Shown here piece by piece: positions 41,913-51,000 of a DNA stretch of 64,000 bases. The position numbers were made by a program, and so were the translations under genes. The notes below the pieces were generated by a model that worked only from the letters and a program-made list of their open reading frames with translations, did not search any database and was not told where the DNA came from. The first letter of the stretch is position 1. Each line of letters begins with the position of its first letter. Source of the stretch: Streptomyces calvus (GTDB lineage: Bacteria; Actinomycetota; Actinomycetes; Streptomycetales; Streptomycetaceae); the NCBI RefSeq assembly GCF_006782915.1, contig NZ_VCNP01000056.1, positions 930,001-994,000 on the forward strand, read 5' to 3'.

Positions 41913-42381
41913 CACACGGCTGCCCGCCGGCGACCACTTCATGCGCGTCCGCCGGAAGTTTTTACCCCGGCATGGTGCCCGGGGTGATGGGCGCCGGGCC
42001 GCAGGAACACCCCGGCCGACCCGGGACCGCCGGAGCCACGAACTCCCTTGACTTGTAAGTCCGTTCAATCCCGCGCGGCCGATCAGGCCCGCGAGTCCGG
42101 CTGGGTCGGCTGGGTTTGCGGTTCCGGCTGGGTCGGCTGGGTTCATGGGTCCGATCGGGCCGGCTGGGTCCGCGGGTCCGGCCGGGCCGGCTGGGTTTGC
42201 GGGTCCGATCGGGCCGGCTGGGTCCGCGGGTCCGGCTGGGTTCGCGGGTCCGGCCGCGCCGGCTGTGTCCGCGAGTCCGACCGCGCCGACTGGGTCCGCG
42301 GGTCCCGGCCGGGCCGGCTGGGTCCGTGAGGCCGATCGCGCCCGCGAGTCCGGGGCGGTTTGCCCGGGGCCGCGGCCGCGG
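41913..42381. other. Intergenic region between convergent CDF and LysE genes
   Basis: About 470 bp; half of it is the 27-bp tandem array. The left part (41913-42100) shows nothing recognisable. No gene is supported. Confidence 0.6.
42110..42344. repeat. 27-bp tandem repeat array, nine units
   Basis: Units start CTGGGT and follow CTGGGTCCGCGGGTCCGR then YCGGGCCGG. Starts: 42110, 42137, 42164, 42191, 42218, 42236, 42263, 42290 and 42318. Eight are 27 or 28 bp and one (42218) is 18 bp, so an inner 9-bp period exists. Because 27 is a multiple of three, several frames stay open; one reads Gly-Pro-Ala-like. It lies between the convergent CDF and LysE genes. No ribosome site or conserved protein was found, so it is called non-coding. 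Confidence 0.85.
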
Positions 42382-43014
42382 TCAGGCCGGGGCCAGGGCC
42401 ATGCGGACCGCGAGTGCCGTCATCACGCCACTCGCGATCAGCGCGGTCACCAGCCGGCCCCGGTGGCCGGTCAGCGTCCGGCCCAGCAGGGCGCCGCCCC
42501 CGGCGAGCAGCACCTGCCAGCTCGCGGACGCGGCGAAGGCGGCCGTCACGAACACGGCCCGCTCCGACAGCCCCGCCGCCTCCCCGCCCTGCGAGCCGAG
42601 CACGAGCGCCGCGAAGTAGACGACGGTGGTCGGGTTGAGCAGCGTGATGCCGAGCAGCGTCAGGAACGCCCGGGCGGGGCTCGGCGGCGCGGCCTGCGCA
42701 CGTCCGGTGAGCCGGCGGTCCCGGTAGCGCCGTACGGCGGTGGCCGCGCCCCACGCCGCCAGCGCGAGCAGCACCAGGACGCAGATCCAGCGCAGTGGCC
42801 CCAGCACCGGCCGCAGCGCCGAGGCGAGGGCCGACCCGCCGGCCGTGGCCGCCAGCGCGTAGAGCCCGTCGGCCGTGGCGACGCCGAGCGCCGCGCAGAC
42901 GCCGGTGCGCAGGGAGGTGCGGGCGGTGAGGGAGACGAGGTACGTGCCGACCGCTCCCACGGGGACGGCGATGCCGTACCCGGCCAGCAGCCCGGCGAGC
43001 AGGGCCGCCGTCAC
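42382..43014 (-). CDS. LysE-family amino-acid/metabolite exporter
   Basis: A 210-residue inner-membrane protein with about six helices (TAALLAGLLAGYGIAVPVGA, LGVATADGLYALAATAGGSAL, PLRWICVLVLLALAAWGA, AVFVTAAFAASASWQVLLAG, LVTALIASGVMTALAVRMAL). The early GIAVPVGAVGTYLV and mid-protein FLTLLGITLLNPTTVVYFAAL (with the conserved NP) are the RhtB/LysE signatures. The GTG at 43014 gives the usual length, though its ribosome site is weak (GGAG 16 nt upstream). The GTG overlaps the stop of a short upstream frame, which could couple their translation. Confidence 0.85.
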   Translation of the reverse strand: MTAALLAGLLAGYGIAVPVGAVGTYLVSLTARTSLRTGVCAALGVATADGLYALAATAGGSALASALRPVLGPLRWICVLVLLALAAWGAATAVRRYRDRRLTGRAQAAPPSPARAFLTLLGITLLNPTTVVYFAALVLGSQGGEAAGLSERAVFVTAAFAASASWQVLLAGGGALLGRTLTGHRGRLVTALIASGVMTALAVRMALAPA

Positions 43015-43115
43015 GGGCGTGGCGGTGTCGGTGCTCCACGCCGTCCGGACTGCTGCTGTCGTCCGGCGGCGGACGCGGTGACGGACGGCGGCAGCGGGAA
43101 GAAGTGGGTACGCAT
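43011..43115 (-). CDS. Possible 34-residue upstream ORF coupled to lysE-like gene
   Basis: An ATG at 43115 with CCAGGATC upstream begins a short frame (MRTHFFPLPPSVTASAAGRQ) that ends in a TGA overlapping the LysE GTG (GTGA at 43011-43014). It may be a leader peptide. No conserved family is known, so it is a weak call. Confidence 0.3.
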   Translation of the reverse strand: MRTHFFPLPPSVTASAAGRQQQSGRRGAPTPPRP

Positions 43116-43465
43116 GGCTGGATCCTGGGCCCTCGCGCCGTGCCGGGCAATCGGTTTTCCCGGGAGTGACCGCCGGGCGGCTCGCCCGGGCCATACCGCG
43201 CTCACCGGTGGGTCCCGCTGCCCACCCGGCCGCCGGTAACCGTCGCAGACGGGAACGGTGTGGTCGGCGTCGCCGCCACCCCGGCGTTCCGATCGGCCGG
43301 GGCATCGGTGCGGGCGGGGCCTACTCCGAGCGGTGTGTCCAACTGCCGGTGTCCTGGCGGTGTTCAGCGGCACACCGGGCATAGTTGCATACGCAACAAA
43401 GTTCACCGCACCGTTACCTGGCCACCGCTCCACCGTGCATACCCACGGTAGTAGATTGCCTACGC
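43116..43465. other. Divergent promoter region of LysE and the PucR regulator
   Basis: About 350 bp between genes. Its right end has two copies of a TTGCATACGCAA-like motif, with a third overlapping the regulator start codon (see separate entry). No other gene seen. Confidence 0.55.
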
Positions 43466-43467
43466 AT
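43385..43467. promoter_or_regulatory. Three repeats of a TTGCATACGCAA-like motif at the PKS-regulator start
   Basis: Copies: TTGCATACGCAA at 43385-43396 (near-palindrome), GTGCATACCCAC at 43435-43446 and TTGCCTACGCAT at 43456-43467, the last overlapping the ATG at 43466. The second and third are 21 bp (two helical turns) apart. A TAGATT box at 43452-43457 would give a leaderless mRNA. Likely autoregulation by the PucR protein; inferred. Confidence 0.5.
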
Positions 43468-44737
43468 GAGTACCACCTCGCCTGACATCCACCGCGTCAC
43501 CGCATTCGCCGAATGGATCGACGAGCATGCGGACGAGGTCGCGGACAGGGTGTTCCAAGCCTGCGTCACGGCCGTTCCTTCCTTCACGACGAACGGCCGT
43601 GAGATCGAGCATGCATTCCGTGCGACGTGCTTCTCGTTCCTGCCGGGCGTCAGCAGGGCGGTGTCCACAGGAGAGTTCGCCCCCGGGCCTCTGCTCCCCG
43701 CAGCGGCGGAGCACCTGACACGTCGGCTCCCCGCGGCCGGGATCAAGCTCGTCGACCTCGTCCTCACCTACGACGTCGCGGGCAACGAACTGCTCGACGG
43801 CTTCGGCAGGGAACTGCGCGTCAGTTCCTGCTGGTCGGACAGCGACCGTGCCGACATGCTGTCGGTGGTGATGGGCCGGCTGTTCCGGTTCCGCCAGGCC
43901 GCGCTGTCCCAGGCGATGGCGGTCTACCGCCAGGAGCAGAAGCTGCTGCGGCGCAGCGAGGTCCCCGACGTGCCGGCCACCGTCCGGCAGGTGCTGGCGG
44001 GCGAGTTGGGCGACGCCGAGGCGGAACGGCGGCTGGGGTACCGGATGAAGGCACGCCACATGGGTTTCGTGGTGTGGGGCCATGACGTCGCCGAAGCCGT
44101 TCTGCGGGACGTCGCGGCGCAGTTGCGCACCGAACTGCGAGCACATCAGGACCTGGTGGTGCAGCCGGACGGGCGTGCCGTGCACGGATGGCTCGGCGTC
44201 CCGCAGCACGCAACCGATGTGGACGCACTGCGTGCCCGCCTGTCCCCGCCTGCCGGCGTCCGCATCGCTCTCGGCGCGCCCCACCACGGCAGCGACGGAT
44301 TCCGGATCACCCACCGTGAGGCGCTGGAGACCCAGTCCCTCGCCGATCGGGCCGTACCGCAGCCCGTGCGCCCCGACGGGCCGGCCGTCGCCGACAGCAT
44401 CGTCTCCTTCCGCGACGTCGTCGCGCTGGTCTTCGCCGACCGTGACGTGGAGTTGGCGCGGCACTTCGTCCGGAGCCAGCTCGGGGAACTCGTCGAACCG
44501 CGCCACTCGGTCCTGCGCGAGACCCTGCGTGTCTGGTTCGAAGAACTCGGCAGCCCCACCCGGGCCGCCCGACGCCTCAACGTTCACGTCAACACCCTCG
44601 TCAAGCGCCTCAATCGGGCTTCGGACATAGTGGCCCGGCCCCTGCACGCCGGAGACTTCGCCTTCCGTTTCGCCTTCGAGTTGTCCAGGGGTCATCACGG
44701 AGACGGTGCGAGCGGGCTTCCCGAGGAAGGCCACTGA
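43466..44737 (+). CDS. PucR/CdaR-family transcriptional regulator, likely control gene of the PKS locus
   Basis: A 423-residue regulator. The C-terminal part (about 345-410) is the PucR helix-turn-helix, VLRETLRVWFEELGSPTRAARRLNVHVNTLVKRLNRA. The N-terminal part (about 10-165), helical with EHADEVADRVFQACVTAVPS, resembles the RsbRD-type regulatory domain, and a middle segment (about 205-300) is a GGDEF-like CdaR fold. No Shine-Dalgarno is seen; with a TAGATT box 8 bp upstream the mRNA is probably leaderless. It ends convergent to the PKS, 317 bp away. As the only regulator at this locus it is the best candidate to switch on the PKS and thioesterase, but that is inferred. Confidence 0.82.
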   Translation: MSTTSPDIHRVTAFAEWIDEHADEVADRVFQACVTAVPSFTTNGREIEHAFRATCFSFLPGVSRAVSTGEFAPGPLLPAAAEHLTRRLPAAGIKLVDLVLTYDVAGNELLDGFGRELRVSSCWSDSDRADMLSVVMGRLFRFRQAALSQAMAVYRQEQKLLRRSEVPDVPATVRQVLAGELGDAEAERRLGYRMKARHMGFVVWGHDVAEAVLRDVAAQLRTELRAHQDLVVQPDGRAVHGWLGVPQHATDVDALRARLSPPAGVRIALGAPHHGSDGFRITHREALETQSLADRAVPQPVRPDGPAVADSIVSFRDVVALVFADRDVELARHFVRSQLGELVEPRHSVLRETLRVWFEELGSPTRAARRLNVHVNTLVKRLNRASDIVARPLHAGDFAFRFAFELSRGHHGDGASGLPEEGH

Positions 44738-45054
44738 TCGGCTGACGAACGGTGGGGCGTGCCGGGCGAGGCCTCGAGCCCTTGAGCGTCAGGCGCACGG
44801 AGGGGAATTTCTCACGTTCCACCTGGTCGGCCGAAGGGGAAACCTTTCGCCGTTGACCCGTCCCCCGTACACGACCTGCCCCACGCACTCGCACAGCCGG
44901 TCGGGCGCGCTCCTCGCAGGGCCGAGGCCCGCATTGCCGCGGCCGGCGACGCGGAACCCCCATGAGGAGGAACCGCATCACCGGCCGGCGCGCCGACTGC
45001 GTCGGGTCGGCCTCCGTCACCTTCCCGTGACCACCTGACCGATGTCCGTGCCGC
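44738..45054. other. Intergenic region between the regulator and the PKS 3' end
   Basis: About 317 bp with no supported gene. A frame at 44963 (ATGAGGAGG...) would give a 22-residue peptide but has no ribosome site. GC-rich runs near 44980-45000 could help terminate the convergent transcripts. Confidence 0.5.
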
Positions 45055-48000
45055 TCACCTGCCCGACCGCCGGGTCCGCAGCAGAGAGGCGATGTCGTCG
45101 TCCACGGTGAGGTACCGGCCGGACAGCGGATCGGCTTCACCCGAGGCCAGGCGGACGAGCATCTCCGCCGAACGACGGGGGTCGACGAGCCGTCGGCTCT
45201 CGCGCTGGGCCAGCAGCCACGCCCTGACCTCGTCGCTCCACCGCTCCCCGGTCATCCCGCCCTCGATCTGCCGGTGGGTGATGCCGAGGTCGACCAGGCC
45301 GGGGTGGTAGCTGAACACCGTCACACCCGTCCCCTCCAGTTCGGGCGCCAGGTTCTCACCCAGCTTGATCAACGCGGCCTTCGAGACGGAGTATCCGGAC
45401 ACCAGAGGCCAACGGTGCTTGCCCGCCGAGCTGACGATGTTGACGACACGGCCGCCGTGCCGCTCGATCATGCCCGGCAGGACGGCCCGGCAGGCACGGG
45501 TGCTGCCGCGGAGGTTGACCTCCATGGCGTGCCACCACGCGTCGTCGTCCGTCTCCCACAGAGGGCCGGCCGGGCCGGTCACTCCCGCGTTGTTCACCAG
45601 GACGTCGACCGCGTCGAACCGCTCACCGACCGCCGCCAGCAGCCGCGGCATCGACTCGCGATCACCCAGGTCCGTCGGCAGCGCGAGGACTTCGGCCTGC
45701 CGTTCCCGCAGCTCGTGCGAGAGACGGTCGAGCGTGTCCACGTCGCGTCCGGTGACCACCAGGTTCGCCCCGGCGTCCGCCATCGCCGTCGCGAACAGCT
45801 GCCCCAGCGCCCCGGTGGCCCCCGTCAGCAGGACGGTCCGTCCCTTCAGAGGAAGCACGGGCTCGGGCACCGCAGGAGTTGCGTGCCGGCGCTCGACGAC
45901 CTCCACCGACGGCCTCGGTTCCTCGGCCGGGACGGTGATCTGCGTGTGCAGGTACCGGGCCAGGCCGGCCGGACTGGGGTGGTCGAAGACGACGGTGGCC
46001 GGGAGGGGCCGTCCCATCAGCTTCTCGATGCGGTTCCTCAGTTCGAGAGCGGTCAGCGAGTCGAACCCGAACTCGAAGAAGTTGCGGTCCGCCTCGACGT
46101 CCTTCGTGGTGGTGAACCCGAGGACCGCCGCGACCTCCTCCGCCACCACCGACTCCAGCAGCTTCGCCCGGCCGTCCTCGTCCAGAGGGGCCAGCAGCTC
46201 CTCGAGCGGCACGGCCTCCGTGCGGCCCGTCGACGCCGCCGCGTTCGACGCCGGACGCAGGTGGTCGCGCAGCAGCGGCGTGAGGGGCGACGCCTCGGAG
46301 TCGGACAGGTTCCGGGTGTCCAGCCGCAGCGGCAGCAGCACCGGATTCTGCGCGCCCAGCGCCGTGTCGAAGGCCGTCAGCGCGTCGGCGGTGGCGAGGG
46401 GAGCGATACCGAGACGGGCGAGCCGGCGCAGGTCGCCACGGTCGAGATGACCGCTCAGCTCGCTGCGCTGCGCCCACAGCCCCCAGGCCAGGGACAGCCC
46501 CGCGTGTCCCGCCGCACGGCGTCGCTGCACGATGGCGTCGACGCACGCGTTGCTCGCCGCGTAGTTCGCCTGTCCGGCGCTGCCCCACCAGCCCGCGGCC
46601 GACGAGCACACGACGAACCAGTCCAGCGGGAGATGCCGGGTCAGCTCGTCGAGGTGGTGCACGGCGTCCACCTTCGACGGCAGCAGTCCCTCCAGCGCCT
46701 CCCACTCCAGTGCGCGGAAGGTGCCGTCCCGGGTCGTGCCGGCCGCGTGGACGACACCGCGCAGCGGACGGTCCGCCGGAATGCGCGCCAGCACGCTCTC
46801 GAGCCGGCCGCGATCACCGACGTCACATGCCTCGACCGAGACCGTGGTACCGAGGCCGCGCAGGTCGTCCGCCAACTCCGCCATGCCCGGGGCATGCTCG
46901 CCGCGTCGGCTGAGCAGGACCACGTGGCCCACACCGTGCGACCGGACCGCGTGCCGCGCGAGCGCCGAGCCCACCACGCCGCCCGCTCCCGTCACCAGCA
47001 GGGAGGCAGTCGCCCAGGCCGTGCCGGAGTCCGCCGGAAGGGCGCCGTCCGTCGCCTGTCCGGGAGCGTCCGCGGTCGCCGTCACCAGCCGCGGAGCGTG
47101 CGCCCTCCCGGCCCGGACGGCGATCTGCGGCTCACCGTCCGCCGGCAGCGCCGCGAGCCCGTCGACCGACGCGGGATCCGCGTCGACGTCGACCAGCAGC
47201 AGACGTCCGGGGTGTTCGGTCTGCGCCGTGCGCAGCATGCCCCAGACCGCGGCCTGCGCGGGGTCACCGCCCCGGGACTGACCGTCCGTCACGACCGCGT
47301 ACTGCGTGACGACGACCAGACGCTCCTGCGGATCCCGCTCCTCGGCCAGCCACGCCTGCACCTCCGCCAGGACGCCGGAGAGCGCGGCCCGCACCCGCGC
47401 GGGCACCGGGGCGTCACCGTCGAGGCACCTCAGCCGGCGCACGTCGCCGCCACCGCGCGCCACACGGTCGGCCACCGTGTCCGCCTCGGCGTCCCCGGTC
47501 AGCACGAGGTACCGGTGTGCCGGGGCGTCGGCCGTCGGCGAGGCCGCCTGGACCGGCGTCCACCGCACCTCGTAGAGGCTCTGCTGCGGTGTGCTCCGCA
47601 GAGCCCCGAGTTCGTCCGGTCCCATCACCCGCAGGGTCAGGCCGTCGGCCGTCATCACCGGATCGCCGTCCGGGTCCCACGCGGTGAACGCCACGGTGGT
47701 GTCACCGGTCCGTGCGAGCCGGACGCGCAGGCGCGTGGCGCCGTGCTTGTGGATCTGCGCACCCGTCCAGGAGAACGGCAGCCGCAGTCCTGCGGCGTCC
47801 GGCAGCACCCCGGGCGCCGTCAGCGGATGGAGCGCCGCGTCGAGCAGGGCCGGATGCAGCAGATACGTCCCCGCTTCCTGCGCCACCTGCTCCGGCAGTT
47901 CGACCTCGGCGAAGACCTCGCCGTCCCGGCCCCAGACGGCGCCGGCGCCCCGGAAAGCGGGTCCGTAGCGAAGGCCCTGCCATTCGAGGTCGGCGAACGC

Positions 48001-51000
48001 CCCCTCCAGGTCGAGGCTCTCCGTTCCGCCGGGCGGCCACGCCGGCATCGGCTCGGCCTGCGGAGTCGCCCCGGCGCCCTGCTCCGTGAGCCGGGCCGTC
48101 GCGTTGTCGGTCCACGGCGCGTCGTCCCCGGCCCCGGCGGGCCTGGAGTGCACGCTCACCTCGCGCAGCCCCTGACCGTCGGACGGCGACACGAACAGCT
48201 GGACGTCCAGGTCGTCGTCCGGGGGTATCACCATCGGTGCGCGCAGGACGAGTTCGGCGACCCGCGGGGCACCGACCTGCTGGCCGGCCGAGGCCAGCAT
48301 CTCCAGGATCGCGGTGCTCGGCGCGACAACGGCACCGCCCACCTGATGGTCCGGCAGCCACTTCGCGTCCGCGGTGGACAGCCGGCCGGTCAGGGCCACC
48401 GCGCCGCCCGCGAGGCGGATCGCCGCCCCCAGTACCGGATGGCCCAGCTCACCGGGCAGGTCCGCGGCGCGGCGGGCGGCGGGGGCAGGAGAGGGGTCGA
48501 GCCAGTACCGCTCACGCTGGAAGGCGTACGTGGGCAGTTGCAGGGGCGGCTGTGCCGTCCCCGCCTCACCGAGCACCGCACCCCACTGCACGGGTGCGCC
48601 CTGCACGAACAGCCGGGCCACCGCCTCGAGCAGCGCCCTGTCCTCCGGCCGGTCCTTGCGCAGCAGGGGGACCAGCGTGGCACCGGACGGGTCCTGCAGG
48701 CACCCCGCGGCCAGGGCGGACAGCGTTCCGTCCGGACCCAGCTCCACGAGCGTCCGCACTCCCTGCGCTTCCAGCGCGCGCACGCCGTCGTGGAACCTGA
48801 CCGGCTCACGCACGTGCGTCACCCAGTACTCGGCCGAGGTGAAGTCGCCGGGCCCGGCCTGCGCGCCGGTGAGGGTGGAGACCAGCGGGATCTGCGGCTC
48901 GCCGAAGTCGAGCCGGGACACGACGGCGCGGAAGCCGTCGAGCACGGGCTCCATGAGCGGCGAGTGGAACGCGTGGCTCACCCGCAGCGCACGGGTCCTG
49001 CGACCGCGCCGCTCCAGTTGTCCGACGATGTCCGCGACCTGCTCGCTGTCGCCCGACACGACCGTGGCGGCGGGCCCGTTGACCGCCGCGACGCCGACGG
49101 CCTCGTGACCCGCCAGCAGCGCCCTGACCTCGTCCTCCGGAGCCTGGACCGTGACCATGGCGCCGCCGTCGGGCAGTCCCTGCATCAGACGGCCACGCGC
49201 CGTGACCAGTGCGGCGGCGTCCGGCAGCGACAGGACGCCGGACACGTGCGCCGCCGCGATCTCGCCGACGGAGTGGCCGGCCAGGTACGCCGGAGTGACT
49301 CCCCAGGAGGTGACCAGCCGGAAGAGGGCGACCTGCAGGGCGAACAGGCACGGCTGCGCGTACTCGGTGCGGTTCAGCACCGCGGCCGCCTCGGGATCGT
49401 CGGCGTCCGCGAAGACGACGTCCGACAGCCGGCGGTCCAGATGGACCTCCAGGGCCGCGCTCACCGCGTCGAACGCCTCGGCGTACGCGGGGAACGCCCG
49501 GTACAGCTCGCGGCCCATCGCCGGCCGCTGACTTCCCTGCCCGGAGAACAGGAACGCGGTCTTGCCCGCCTCGCGGGTGTCGTCGGCGAGAACGGCGTGC
49601 GGATGCGGTTCCCTCCGCGCTGCGGCGGACAGTCCGCTGACGAGCTCCTCGTGACCGGTGCCGAGCATCACGGCGCGGTGCCTGAAGGTCGCGCGCCCCG
49701 AGGCCAGTGTCGCGGCGACCGCGCGGCTGTCCGCCTCGGGCCGCCCGTCGACGAAATCGAGCAGATGGGTCGCCTGGGCCACGAGGGCATTGCGCGTCGT
49801 GCCGCTGAGCACCCAGGGAAGCACGTTCGTCGCGGGCCGCTGCGGGGCGGGGTCCGCCGGAGCGGGGTCCGCCGGGTGTTCCAGGATCACGTGTGCGTTG
49901 GTGCCACTGATGCCGAAGGAGGAGACGGCCGCTCGCCGCGGGCCGTGGTCCGCCGGCCACGTCCGCTCCTCGGTCAGCAGCCGGATCGCCCCGGAGCTCC
50001 AGTCGACGTGCGGTGTGGGCTCACTCACGTGCAGCGTCTGCGGCATGACACCGTGCTGCATCGCCATGACGGTCTTGATGACGCCGCCCACCCCGGCGGC
50101 CGCCTGGCTGTGCCCGATGTTGGACTTCAGCGTACCCAGCCACAGGGGTCGTTCACGGTCGTGTCCGTACGCCGACAGGAGTGCCTGGGCCTCGATCGGG
50201 TCACCCAGGACGGTGCCCGTGCCGTGCGCCTCGACCACGTCGATGTCCTCGGGGGACAGCGCCGCGTCGGCGAGGGCCTGCCGGATGACGCGCTGCTGGG
50301 CGAGACCGCTCGGGGCGGTCAGACCGTTGGAGGAACCATCCTGGTTCACTGCGGAACCACGCACGACGGCCATGACCCGGTGGCCGTTGCGCCGGGCCTG
50401 CGACAGCTTCTCGACGACGAGCACACCCACGCCCTCGGCCCATCCGGTGCCGTTCGCGTCGGCCGAGAAGGACTTGCAGCGTCCGTCCGGGGCGAGCCCC
50501 CGCTGCCGGCTGAAGTCGATGAACGTGCTGGGGACGGACATCACGGTCACCCCGCCCACGAGAGCCAGCGAGCACTCCTCCTGCTGCAGTGCCCGACTCG
50601 CCAGGTGCAACGCGACCAGGGAGGACGAGCACGCGGTGTCCACCGTCATCGCCGGACCCTCCAGCCCCATGACGTACGAGACCCTGCCCGACGCCACGCT
50701 GCCCAGGCTGCCGTTGATCAGGTAGCCCTCCATGCCGTCCGGGGTCTCGTGGAGGCGGGAGCCGTAGTCGTGGTACATGACGCCGGCGAACACGCCGGTC
50801 GGTGAGCCCTTGAGCGTCTGCGGGTTGATGCCCGCGTGCTCCAGCGCCTCCCAGGACGTCTCCAGCAGAAGTCGCTGCTGCGGGTCGGTGGCGAGCGCCT
50901 CACGCGGGGAGATGCCGAAGAACTTGGCGTCGAACATCGCGGCGTCGTGCAGGAATCCACCGGACCGTGTGTGGCTGGTGCCCGGCAGGTCCGGATCGTC

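Noticed and set aside
42145..42330. A collagen-like (Gly-Pro-Ala) protein gene
   Set aside because: No ribosome site, no signal or anchor, and other frames are equally open; kept only as an observation about the repeat.
42110..42344. CRISPR-like array
   Set aside because: Units are contiguous with no spacers and no cas gene is present; it is a simple tandem repeat.
44963..45031. 22-residue leader-peptide-like frame near the PKS end
   Set aside because: No ribosome site before the ATG and no downstream gene on that strand that it could control.
45055..45870. Terminal domain taken as an NRPS/PKS-type reductive-release (R) domain
   Set aside because: R domains are extended SDRs of about 350-400 residues; this one is a classical 265-residue SDR with YxxxK and NNAG, so it does not fit that class.
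45274..50805. A long + strand open frame (and similar at 52372-54951 and 56794-59640) opposite the PKS
   Set aside because: It mirrors the PKS codons and contains no recognisable domain; the PKS domains on the minus strand are unambiguous.
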